A stretch of DNA of 64,000 nucleotides from Rhizophagus clarus (lineage: Eukaryota; Glomeromycota; Glomeromycetes; Glomerales; Glomeraceae), in NCBI GenBank assembly GCA_015698045.1, contig BLAL01000304.1, forward strand, positions 620,001 to 684,000, given 5' to 3'. Of the stretch, positions 34,716-45,626 are shown in pieces. Under the pieces are notes generated by a model, which saw only the letters and a program-made list of their open reading frames with translations, was not told the origin of the DNA and made no database searches. The first letter of the stretch is position 1. Every line of letters starts with the position of its first letter. The translations under genes were made by a program, and so were the position numbers.

Positions 34716-37355
34716 TTAAAACGGTTCTTGGTCAATAGTAAATGACGGTTGCCAACAGATCTCTGAATCCTTCACCGTGCATTCAAATATGCTTTCCGTT
34801 GAAATAAGCCGGCTGTGATAAATGGCATTGTTATGGATAATGTTGGAATGAACTTGCGAATAATTATCAAAACTTTTATTCATTATCTCCTCTGGCCCAT
34901 TATCATCAGCACCTTCGTCATCTATTGTAAGTTTACCATCTAATGAATCCCCCCACAGACGTTCCAGTTTCCACACGACATCATTCATAGTAGGTCTTTT
35001 TTCAGGGTCTTCATCCCAACACTGCGTGTATATATTCTGGTAATCTTTGGGTATGTGAGGAATAAGTTTCTCACGAAGACCTTCGCATATTTCTCTTTTC
35101 AAGCTAATGTCATAAAGACGATCACTAAAAGGTGATCGATTGGCAGCAATTTGCCACAAAATGATACCCAAGGAATAAACGTCTGCAGCAAGTGTGTAAG
35201 GTTCGCCACGAAGTACTTCGGGTGCGATGTATGGGAGAACTCCAAGAACACCTTTTTGTTCACCCGCTTTTACAGCATTTTCGCCCTGAACATAACCACT
35301 TAACCCTACGTCAGTTACACAGCCTCTTATAGACGATTTAGGCCCGTTGGAAACATTTAACATAAGAATATTACCAGGGTGCAAATCTCTAATGATTAAA
35401 CGCGTAATTATGAAGTTACGTTTTTAGTATAGTACGTAATAATTGTATTTTCCAACAGACAATGCTCACCTATGAGCAATTCCTTTAGAGTGTAATGCAA
35501 TCTTAATCCCATTTGCAATAAAATAAGCAATGTCAATTTTTTTGGTCCAGTTCATACTAGATTTCTTGAATAAAAGAAAATCCCGGAGCGTCCCATGTGT
35601 TGCGAACTCCATAACCAATAGGATTGCATTTGATGGTGGCAAAGAATTCTTCTCAGAGATTGATTCTATCGTTTTAGATACTGGACGCCTCGTAAGACCC
35701 CAAAATTTCACAAATCCTATTGGGTACGCGGATAAAGCATGCACCACCACGTTCAACTGTATTTGCATATAAAGAAAGATAATTTAATGATTATATTAAA
35801 TTTAAAAGTCATTCACAAACATACTTCGCGAAGAAATGATTCAGTGATTTTCTCTGCGTTAAAGATATACTTTAGTGCGACGGGAATCGGGTCATTTCCA
35901 GAAAGATCCCTTTGATATCGTGATAAATCGACGTTCTGCTGTGGCTTCCATTTCGCAGTATATATACGTCCAAATCCACCACGAGTCATATATGTAACGT
36001 TACTCAAATTTTCATATGGAATCCACTCTATAAAATGCCCAAAATCTCTCTCATATAAATCGCCAAGTTCCCGTTGTAGTCTCTGTGCATTATCAGGAAC
36101 ATCAACACGCATCGTAAATAATTTTTTTGCAGAGTTTTCTCCATGCTTTTCTTTGAAGAACCGGTAGCAGAAACCAGGGAATGTTTGTACCATTAAAGGT
36201 TTCGCATGAGGAACTTGTCGAGTAAGCCCACAGTCGCTCTGAATAATCAAGAACTTACCAACATTAATGTTGTACTAGAATAAGATAAAGGATGCAAAAC
36301 TATCAACATACAAATTCGTCCCAATAATCCCGACGATTGAACAGTTTATTCGGGATTTTCGGGCTGAGTAACAACGTTAACGGAGCTTTTTTGTCTCCAT
36401 AAGGGCTGTATTTGGTGGTTTCATGAGCGAAAGTTAACCAATTGTTAACCCATATGTAACTGCGACGTCCTCTCCAAGGATTCCATCTTGCAATCTTTGT
36501 AATCCCGGCAGAAACTAAATCCTGAAACCATTCCGTAAGCTTCTCAAACTTAGCATCATTCCAAGAAGTTTTTTGGAGGCTTTGAGTTAAGTGGTTTGTA
36601 TCCAATGGCAAGATATCATATAATTCTTTATAAGGAATAAATTCGCAGAAATGACCAAATTTTATTCGTGGGTAATCAATCAGAACACTTAAAAGTGTAT
36701 ATTCCTCTTTGCTTAATGTATCTTGCGTATATTTACTTGATTTTTCATAGCTATTCTCGTTGCGTTTGTATGGATAATCTCCAACAATTGATCGAAGAAT
36801 GTCGGCATTTTCCGGACGTTCTTTGTAAAGCTGATACATACGACACATTTGCCACATATCAAATCCACAATGAATCCAAGACTTCATATCAGGGCAATCC
36901 CGGTACATTGATCTGAGTGTTTCCCAATTTGGGATATCCTGTTCGGAGAATTTCCACAGTACAGACGCACGCGGGATTGGTTTCAATTCAGGATTGAACT
37001 TTGTAAATTCGCGAACACCAAAGAGATCAATTGCTTCGAGTTCAAAAAGGACATCCTGATAAGCATTGTCAGGTGACATTGCAGCATAGTCGGGCTGTAT
37101 AGCATCTTCACCAAAGTATTCATCATAGTAACTTTGGACCGTTCTCATCCAATTCCATGATGCGAAAAGATAATCTAAAGTCACGTCATTGTCAGTGCAA
37201 TCCTCTTGGAAGTCGTTTGAGTAAATCTTTTGAATATCATCCAAAAAGGCTTTATCAGGCCGAGGAAGCGGGATTGTTATTATTAAGTGTTCATCATTTT
37301 CAGTGGTCACGTCCAGTTGTTCTGTTTCGTCGACATTAGAATTATTATGTGTCAT
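34716..37355 (-). CDS. tyrosine-kinase-like kinase with long N-terminal region
   Basis: Four exons join in phase: 37355-36312, 36238-35825, 35756-35470 and 35388-34716 (806 codons). The first 348 codons form a non-kinase region with many Trp/Tyr residues. It contains FGHFCEFIPYKELYDI, echoed just before the kinase as FGHFIEWIPYENLSNV, so a 'FGHF-E-IPY' motif occurs twice. Kinase motifs: glycine loop GGFGRIYTAKW, VALKYIF, HRDLHPGN, DFG replaced by TDVG, then GVLPYIAPEVLRG and DVYSLGIILWQ. The catalytic Lys, Asp and Asn are present, so an active kinase is likely. The C-terminal tail (Asp/Glu-rich, then IYHSRLISTESIF) resembles tails of other fungal TKL kinases. Divergently paired with the pseudokinase copy at 37662, a pairing also seen in copy A. 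Confidence 0.9.
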
Positions 37356-37661
37356 GTTGGAAATGAGGTGATAGATTGTACGAGATCAAAAATAAATGAA
37401 TTTATGGTTACACCATGGCTACCATTTGATAAACTGATTTAGATTTTGTCGGTCGATAAATTTTCCTTTTTCGAAAATGTTGAAAAGTATCTAAGAATGG
37501 GTTTACTTGCGGTTGTAATGCTGCAAAAGCATTGTAGTGTTGTGTCTTAGTAAGAGAATAAATTTTTTAGTTGTAACATATACAACGCTGTTTGCAGTAA
37601 ATTGTTACAGATTCTACAACCACAACTCTAGTTCATTCATGTTCTCGGGTATTTCGCGAAT
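37356..37661. promoter_or_regulatory. shared divergent intergenic region, copy B
   Basis: Counterpart of 29394-29742 with the same order of conserved blocks (GTTGTAACATATACAACG; TTACAGATTCTACAACCACAACTC; TTCTCGGGTATTTCGCGAA). Retention of these blocks beside a decayed plus-strand gene suggests they serve the intact minus-strand kinase gene. Confidence 0.5.
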
Positions 37662-39703
37662 TTGGTAGATCCAATTGGAATCGTATCCTTTGCCTTGCAA
37701 TTATCGGAAATTGCAATGAAAGTATACACCATGACTTCAAATTTACGTAATTACCACAAACGTTACAAAACTCTCGGCGAGAATTGCCAACTTCTATCTG
37801 TATCGCTAAAAAATTACAGGATCTCTAACAATTGTCAAACGGATAAAAAATTACTTGGGAAACTGAAGGAATACATTCGATATGTCATACGAACTTCCGC
37901 AAACAAATTTTCTTACAACTCTTGGAAGTCCTTTTTATTCAGGAATATGAGAAATTGGAGAATGAATTAGCTAAGTATCTCAGTTACTTTCAACTTTCAG
38001 TTAGGGTAACAGAAAATTTAATAAATTAAAGTCAATAATTCATTTTATTACTTGGTTTATTTACTCTAAAGATATGTACGGCCAATACTAGTGACGATGT
38101 AAAGAAAATAATCGAGGAAAATAAATCCGACATGAAGGACTTTCAACGCACGATTGAAGACAAGTTGAAACAGTAAGAGCTTGCTAAAATTTTTATCAAG
38201 GATCTTAAACTAGAACATATCGAGAACGAACCCTCAAAATTTTGTAGTGTTTGTAAGGACCAACAAGTCATTGTCAGTGAAGTTGGTTACCAAATTCCAG
38301 ATAATACCGTTTCTATGGAGCCTGGCAGTGATTCTTTTCGTAGTATACGTCGAAGCGTTGTGATCCTTCAACGACTCGCCAATTTGGGATCAGTGCACGG
38401 CTGTTATGGATTATATCGACAAAACGGTCGAGTGTATGTCGTCACAGAGTACTTGCTATATGGAAGAGGATCGTTGACAGAAGTGCTTAAGAAAGGCGAG
38501 TTACGCGGGAAAACGAAGCAAAAGGTTGAAATCGCTAGAGACATTGCATACACTCTCGCATATATCCATGCATCCGGAATTTATCCACAAGAGCATATGT
38601 TGTGACAATGTTTATATGACGAAAGACTTGCACCCTAAAGTTTCAAATTTTGTATATGGGAGAGAAGTATGTTAAAATTCTTTTTATCCTGATGAGCATC
38701 CCCGCAAACTGTATTTTAAACTTTATCCATTATTTTTGCAGGTGGAAGAAAGTACCGATTACATTGTCACGAATAGTCGTTATGAGCCACCTGAAGTATT
38801 GCCACCAGGTGCTAAAGAACATACTTATTTGTCTGATATTTGGAGGTACGTGAAATGTTACTGTATAAGCGTTCTGTTGTGTCAACATACATCCTAATTA
38901 TTAAAATCTTGTTGACAATAGAGCTATGGAGTCCTTCTCTGGCAGCTGCAAACAGAAAAGAAACCTTACAGTGATGATGATGATGAGACAGCTAAATATA
39001 AAACCAAAAACAAGCAGTTATTTTATATGACGAATGATGAAAATTTAACTATCTGCCCCAAATTCAACAAACTGATTTTAGATTGCTGTGCCATTTCACC
39101 GATAGATCGGCCATCAATAAGTGATATTATTAAAGTACTTGATGATAGCGTCTGATTTTCTTACTCAGAAAGCAGAAGAGGTAGTGAATACTTTATCATT
39201 AGTAATCAAAAACAACTTGCTAGCAAAAGTGATTTCACTTTATAGGATAAAGGGCAACTGGAGCTGCAATATTAGAAATACCGTGAAAAGACAGGCGTTC
39301 GAGTGTTATCAGTATTGCGGATCGATCACAAATGACTCCAGGGCGTTGTATTACACGGGACTATATCTTTGGAGGGGTTATGTGAGAATGGAAGAGGACG
39401 AGTTTGACGACATTAAAGGTAAAACGTGTATTGATTGAATTTATATATAATTATTGCCGTAATATCTAATCTAAACTTATCCAAACACTTGTTTTTAATT
39501 CTACAGCAAAAAAAGCAATACCATATCTCCAACAAGCCTCCATCTCAATAATGCAGACGCACAGTATGAGCTTGTCACGTTGTATTACAAAAAACATATC
39601 AAGTTATTCAAACGATCGGTAACCCCAGGGTTATGTTCGGGCTGGAAATAAACGTGTACAGAGTTGGTTGGATAATAAGAAGAACTAATACATTAAAACT
39701 TAA
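37662..39703 (+). pseudogene. decayed copy of the HeLo-like/pseudokinase/Sel1 gene
   Basis: Direct-orientation duplicate of 29743-32022. Defects: ATG changed to TTG at 37662; an internal deletion and a one-base loss in exon 1 (near 37880-37935); CAGGAA changed to CAGTAA in exon 2 (38171-38176); an extra T at HASGI (38580); a ~200-bp loss around 39148; a further shift near 39290 and a deletion in the last exon (39625-39640). By contrast 38280-38860 is almost identical to copy A at nucleotide level, including its introns, which hints at a recent duplication or local gene conversion. Confidence 0.9.
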
Positions 39704-39969
39704 TTTATTTTGTGTATAAGTCTTAAAACTAAACATTTGACCCTCATTTTGTGGTCAAATTTACCTGCAATTTATCAATTAAAATTCACACACCACCATC
39801 ATTTTATTTGTCAGTCGTTTTTCTATATAGATAGATCACATGTACAAATGAATCTTTTTAGATAAAAAATTTCCATAGTGATAGAAGAGGTCAAAAAACC
39901 AGCTATGTTGAAGTTATTTTAGATGTTATATTAAAAATCATTTGTTGCAATAAATTTTATGTTGTCAAG

Positions 39970-40560
39970 TAAATTTAATTAAAATCTTAGTTGATTAATG
40001 CTTTTTTTAAAAAAAATAAATTGTGCTATAAATCTAATTCAAAATATTTATTACCCATTAATTTTCATTTTCTTTTATAGTACTAAAAATACTTATAGAA
40101 AAAATGTTGTTGGAAAATAATTTTTGGTAACATAACTTAACAAATTTATTTGTCAAATTTATTTTAACCAACATTTATCTTAAAAATACTTATAGTTTTT
40201 AATAAAAAACTTAAAAAACATTTATTTAAAATATTTTTTATAATCCTTTTTACTTTACAAAATTGTTTTTTTGTAATATACTTATATATCAGAATTCATT
40301 TCCAAAGCCATTCTTTATAAAAATAAAAGGAATAAGAAACATTAAACTATTTTTTTAAATAAATTCTAATAGAAGCCTTCCAATACAACATATTTAATTT
40401 GGATTTATATTAAAACAAAAAAATTTTAAAATATCTTTATTTATTTTTTTTTTTTATTTAAAAGATGCAAATTGCATATGACTTTATTAAGAATAATAGC
40501 AGGATGAATAACCATCACACCCAAAAATTACAAAAGCCTACTCTGAATCTGAAAATCCAT
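39970..40560. other. AT-rich, no gene seen
   Basis: After the end of duplication copy B (about 39960) the sequence is A/T-rich with repeated AAAATACTTATAG and AATTTATTTGTCAAATTTATTT words. No coding or TIR signal. Confidence 0.5.
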
Positions 40561-40567
40561 TTGACCA

Positions 40568-42060
40568 TTGTAGCGTAATAATTATAGCAACAAAGATAAT
40601 TAGACAGAAATATAATAGATAGAATGGTCACGTTGTAGCGTAATTTATTTATTTACTTGAAGAGTCGAGTTATTATCAAAATTATAGAAGAAATTAAGAA
40701 ATTACAGATTCAGAATTAAATCTAAGCTATTAATAATGTAACCCAATCCTGAAGAATCAAGCTCTGACGCTGATAATGAAATAAATAAAGATCCTTTAAA
40801 GGATACTTTATTACAAACAGAGGAAAGGAAAAAATTGCAAACAACATAAAGAGACCTAAAAAAAAGAAAACCATAGAGATAAAAATGTTAATAGGAAAAT
40901 CCAGAAGAGAATCTAAGTCAATTCCAAAAATTCCAATAGTTAGTATCCCTAATTCAACTCCTTAATAATCTCTAAAAATCACTTAATCTTCACATACTCC
41001 TTAAAATTAAGCTTTAAAGACTGGCCAAGACTCTTGGATTTACCAGCAGATTTCATTGAATCTTTTGCATTGCGGCTTGGTCATTTTGAAGAACTGTTTT
41101 ATCTTCAGTTACTTTTAGCGATTCCCGTGCTGAAGAGTTCTTGCTCCTCTTCTTCTTTGGCTATATGGATTGAGGACGAGTCCAACAGTAATCCTTTCTA
41201 TCTAGGTGGAAGCATTATTACGGAAAAAGCATCCATACAAGTGTCATGCTACTTTCCTAACAATAATCTTAAAGAACTTGTTAGATGATCTCACTAACAT
41301 TCATGTAATATACTATAATACTCCTCATTAAATGATCACACTAATGGTATTAATTTAATATATCAGAATAAGGTCACAGTTAACTAAAGACAGTACTCTC
41401 AAATATTAATTAAAATGCAATTTTCTTCCATTAGTTAAATATAATAATTATTAATTTTATTTATTAATATTGAGCGAGAAAAAGCTGAGGGTTTTCTCTT
41501 AATTACAGGTTGTATTTATAATGTTTTCTATTGATTAATAAGTTATATAAGTGACTAATATACTATTAATTCTATTCTGCGTTTTATAATGCTTAACTAT
41601 TTACTAATATTGTGTTCAACTATCTATTATTAAAAGTTATTAATTGATTAATTAATTTCTATTATTCTATTCTACATTTCCATTTTATTGACGTAATGCC
41701 AAGACTTTTTATCTCTTTCCATCTAATACCAAGACTTTCCATCTCTTTTCATCTAATGCCAAGACTTTTCATCTCTTTCTATCTAATGCTAAGACTTTCC
41801 AATTCGTTCTAATCTTCTCTATTGACATAATATCAGGATTTTCTAGTTCTTTTTAATGATGTAATTGTATTACTATCCAATTATTTCATGTGTTTTGTAT
41901 TAATATGCAGTTATATCATGTGTCTCATATTACTATCTGGTTATATCATGTGTCTTGTATTACTATTACGTGACTATGTTAACTACTGTATCTCCATTGT
42001 GAACATCCTATCAGTATAATAATACTGTGCCACGCTGGTTCTCCACACTAAAACTCTTTT
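40568..42060. mobile_element. diverged member of the outer TIR element family
   Basis: TGTAGCGTAATAATTATAGCAACAAAGATAATTA (near 40570) resembles the TATAGCGTGAGAATTATAG end at 43470. The block with GACAGTACTCTCAAATATTAATTAAAATGC (about 41390-41430) and the run of TATTACTATCC(A)GTTATATCATGTGT repeats (41866-41965) recur in the element at 43470-63383. The right end is not clear. A 30-bp tandem (AATGCCAAGACTTTTCATCTCTTTCTATCT type, four copies) lies at 41696-41800. Confidence 0.45.
41034..41288 (+). CDS. fragment of an unknown protein
   Basis: Eighty-four codons: DLPADFIESFALRLGHFEEL followed by LLLAIPVLKSSCSSSSLAIW and IEDESNSNPFYLGGSIITEK. The frame is open upstream into more degenerate sequence (40730-41030), so this is the tail of a longer gene, possibly belonging to the surrounding transposon. 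Family not recognised. Confidence 0.35.
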   Translation: MDLPADFIESFALRLGHFEELFYLQLLLAIPVLKSSCSSSSLAIWIEDESNSNPFYLGGSIITEKASIQVSCYFPNNNLKELVR

Positions 42061-42135
42061 TACGCTTAGTTTAGATTTTTCTTTCTCTTAATATTTTAAC
42101 ATTATTCTTTACATTCTCTCTTTTACTCATTTATG

Positions 42136-42979
42136 CAGTCAACTCTCTCTATAGTCACACATTTGGGACAGTCTATATTTGGTGACTACAATGAGATGTG
42201 ACTATAAGCAATAAAATCTTATAATTAAATCAGTAATTTTGGCTAGAATTATAAATTGTTATAATTTTAATTAAATATTCACATCATAGTAATTTTGTTA
42301 ATATTATTCCAATTATTATGGATTTATAATCATTAGATTCCTCTTGATGAGACGATTCCAACGAGTCTAAGATCATTAAAATCTGATCACTAGAACCCGT
42401 AATAATTAAAATACAGTCAAAATATTTAATGTTACGCGAATTTTACATATAAAAAATGCCGATCTGGTCTTCAAAATCGAATTTCTCGGTCAATATTAAT
42501 CCAATCGTTATAAAATTATTACCATTGGCTTCCTCTCGACGAGACGATTCTAATGAGCCTAAGATCATTAAAATCTGATCACTAGATCCCATAGTAATTA
42601 AAATACAGTCAAAATATTTAATGTTACACGAATTTTTCATGTATAAAATGCCGATTTGGTCTTTAAAATCGAATTTCTCGGTCAATATTAATCCAATCAT
42701 TATAAAATTACTACCATCTGATTCCTTTCAATGAGATGAACCTAATGAGCTAAAGATCATATAAATCCGATCATTAGATCATAGAATAATTATATTTTGA
42801 TAAATATTTTTTTATAATCACATATATATAAAATTTTTAAAAAAAGATGTGATAGTGACTATAGGTAGTTTGTGACTATAAATGATAGTTTTTATATATG
42901 AAAATTTGGGACACTTAACTAAGGTGACTATATAGGGTAATGTGACTATAACGGAGGTGACTATAAAGGGAGTTGACTG
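42136..42979. mobile_element. pogo/mariner-like MITE with internal ~190-bp tandem
   Basis: Ends CAGTCAACTCTCTCTATAGTCAC and, inverted, CAGTCAACTCCCTTTATAGTCAC, with TA after the right end (TG before the left). Inside, a unit beginning GATTCCTCTTGATGAGACGATTC and containing TCGAATTTCTCGGTCAATATTAATCC is present twice plus a partial copy (42330-42800). The small minus-strand frame at 42443-42700 is only this repeat. Confidence 0.75.
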
Positions 42980-43569
42980 TATTATTCATGAAGGTTTTCT
43001 ATCGGTTAAACTACAACTCATCTCATATGAAAGTTTTCTATTGGCTAATCTACAACACTTAGTATAAATCAATTATACTTTCATTTTAAGAGAGCTTCTG
43101 CCATCACTTTCAATATACTTTAACTTTTAAACAAGCATAAATTCACCCTTTATTTAACATATCAGAATAATATTATAATTAATTAAAGACAGTACTCTCA
43201 AACATCAATTAAGATGCAATTTCCTTCCATTAATTAATTATTTTATTTCATAAATATTATTTCATCCCAAGCGAACAATAGGCAAACTCAAAGTTACTTT
43301 TAAAAATAATCTTTATTACTTTAATTATTCATATCAAAATCTGACCAGGTTTCCCCTCATTTACAACAATATATTTATAAGATTATTTCCTATCTAATCC
43401 TATTTTTCTTTTCTTCCCACTTTTCTTATCTCTTTCTATCCTTTCTATCTTTTCTAATTTTCTATACGTTATAGCGTGAGAATTATAGTAACAAAGATAA
43501 TTAAGCGGTAGTATAATAGATAAAGAAATTACACAAGAAAATAGAAAATTATTACCCGAATGATAAATT

Positions 43570-43740
43570 ATTACCTGATGAGAAACTGGATAGTAATACA
43601 AAACACATAACAAAACTGGATAGTAATACAAGACATATGATATAACTGGATAGTAATACAAAACACATAACAAAACTGGACACATGACAAAACTGGATAG
43701 TAATATAAGACATATAATATAACTGGATAGTAATACAAAC
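43570..43740. repeat. ~28-bp tandem in outer element TIR
   Basis: Six imperfect copies of AACTGGATAGTAATACAAAACACATAAC. Similar runs occur inverted at 63185-63275 and in the relatives at 41866-41965 and 22100. Confidence 0.75.
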
Positions 43741-44152
43741 TATTCTTAGAATTTATTCTTAGTTTAGATTTTATTTTTAGTTTAGATTTTATTTTTAGTT
43801 GTTTATTTTTAGGTGATTGAAATCAATATTGAAATCAATCACCCTATATTAAAATTTATGATTAGAAATAGAATAGTTAGGAAAAGATAGTATTAGAAAT
43901 ATAGCGAGAATGTAATAACAGGGGAAATGGAATTAATGGAAGGAAAAAAAAGTAGGATTAGATAGGAAATAAACTTATAAATATACCTTTGTAAGCGAGA
44001 GAAAACCTCAGTCAGTTAAAAAAAAAATTTTGAGATATGAATAATTAAAGTAATAAAGATTATTTTTAAAAGTAACTTCAAGTTTGCCTATTATTTGCTT
44101 AGGATAAAATAATATTTATGAAATAAATAATTAATGGAAGGAAATTGCATCT

Positions 44153-45610
44153 ACACAATGGCAAAGTGGGGGTTTAAGGACCGTAAGGTCCGTCCCCCCT
44201 TGCTATTGTGTGTTACGACCCCCTGAATGTTAAAATCAATATCGTTTTTTTATTATATGAGAATTAGTTCTAAAAGATCTAGAATATTAATTTCTATATT
44301 GTGTTAGAAAAGCTTTTAGCCGTCTTAGAAGGTTAATTTCTATATCAATTTTTTATTAATATATTAGAAAAGCTTCTAAGACTTCTAGAATTGTAATTTC
44401 TCTATTGTAAATAAATCTAACGAAAAATAAGTCTAACGAAAATAAATATATCAGGAATTAATTCTACAAGGATTAGCGTATTAATTGGCATATTTATTAA
44501 ATAAGTCTAACCAAAATAAATCTAACGGTACTTATTACCCCTAAATAAGTCTAACGAAAAAAAATAAGTCTAACCAAAATAAATCTAACGGTCCTTATTA
44601 CCCCCTAAATAAGTCTAACGAAAAAAATAAGTCTAACGAGATTTTTGTCCCAACTTTTCCTTAATCAAGAAAAGGTTTAATGCAGGCTAGCGCATCAATT
44701 AGCATATTTAATAAATAAGTCTAACAAAAATAAGTCTAACGAAAAATCATGTGATTTTTTAAATCTAACGAACTTTTCTATATACAAGAATGGCTTCTGC
44801 GCAAGCTAGCCCATTAAATAGCATAATTGTTAAATAAATCTAACGAGATTTTTGTCCCAACTTTTCCAAAGCTGAGAACAGATTCAGTGGAGACTAGATA
44901 ACCGAATAGCAAATCAGCTTCTGAAAAATAAGTCTGTCCGCCTTGCCGGGAATTTATTAATCTAACGAAAAAATATATATCAGGAATTGGCTTCGTACAG
45001 GCTAACTCCTTATCTAATACATTATTTATTTGTCTAATGTTTCCGCTCTGCTGGGGGAATTTATAAGTCTAACGAAAAAATCACATATCAGTAAATAATT
45101 CTGGCAAGCTAGAGCACATAAAAATCATGATCTAAATAAATCTAACGAGAATACATTACATTCCTATTATACCCTTAGTATATTCCAGGTTTAAAGCTTT
45201 AGTCCGCAATCTGTCATAATACTGGGTAACATAATAGCCTCTGATATGTAACGGGCATCGGCCACAAGAAGAAGCGGTAGGCTTCCCGCAGTCAGAGCAT
45301 GGTATCCGTTTTTTTGATTTTCTATGAAATCGGCAACCTTCAGGGCGAATACAAGGGTTATTGCAAACCTTTCCAGTATTGCAAAGATACGGACAAGAAT
45401 ATTCACTAATCATCCTATTTTTTAACACTAAAATTCAAAAGATTAATTAATAAATAGTTAATACTTAAGTTTTGTAATAGCCCAAAACCATTTTGGCAAG
45501 CCTGTAAATACTGCTTTTGGTAACGGCTCTATAACCGAAAACTGAAAAAAATAGGAAATAATTAATTAAAGAAAAAATTTTATAAGTAAGTAATAGTGCG
45601 ACGGTTAGAG
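44153..45610. repeat. left terminal inverted repeat, 1458 bp
   Basis: Starts ACACAATGGCAAAGTGGGGG and folds back within 62 bases on CCCCCCTTGCTATTGTGTGT. This gives a potential hairpin at the very end, with GGACCGTAAGGTCC at its tip. From 44405 to 45150 the motif TAAGTCTAACGA (variants AAATCTAACGG, AAGTCTAACCA) occurs about 16 times, interleaved with GGCTAGC..CATTAA..TAGCATA blocks. The inner part holds the small zinc protein gene and ends at GGTTAGAG. Confidence 0.95.
45156..45428 (-). CDS. TIR-encoded Cys-rich zinc protein, left copy
   Basis: Ninety residues. Cys/His pattern: SCPYLCNTGKVCNNPC, then EGCRFH, then PCSDCGKPTASSCGRCPLH, then YYVTQYYDRLRTKAL. This is enough for two zinc sites, with a basic linker (RKSKKR). 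Translation starts at 45428, or possibly at the internal Met 15 bases later. It is read toward the element end, into the motif array. A homologue lies in the relic end at 14847. Being inside the TIR it is present twice per element. A role in recognising the termini, or as a regulator, is inferred from location only. Confidence 0.75.
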   Translation of the reverse strand: MLKNRMISEYSCPYLCNTGKVCNNPCIRPEGCRFHRKSKKRIPCSDCGKPTASSCGRCPLHIRGYYVTQYYDRLRTKALNLEYTKGIIGM

Positions 45611-45626
45611 CTAACTAATATACCAA

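Noticed and set aside
42443..42700. Minus-strand 85-codon frame with an internal protein repeat
   Set aside because: It is the ~190-bp tandem DNA repeat of a MITE and has no independent coding evidence.
43383..43685. Minus-strand frame with CVLYYYPV repeats
   Set aside because: It reads through the ACTGGATAGTAATACAA tandem of a transposon TIR and crosses the element border.
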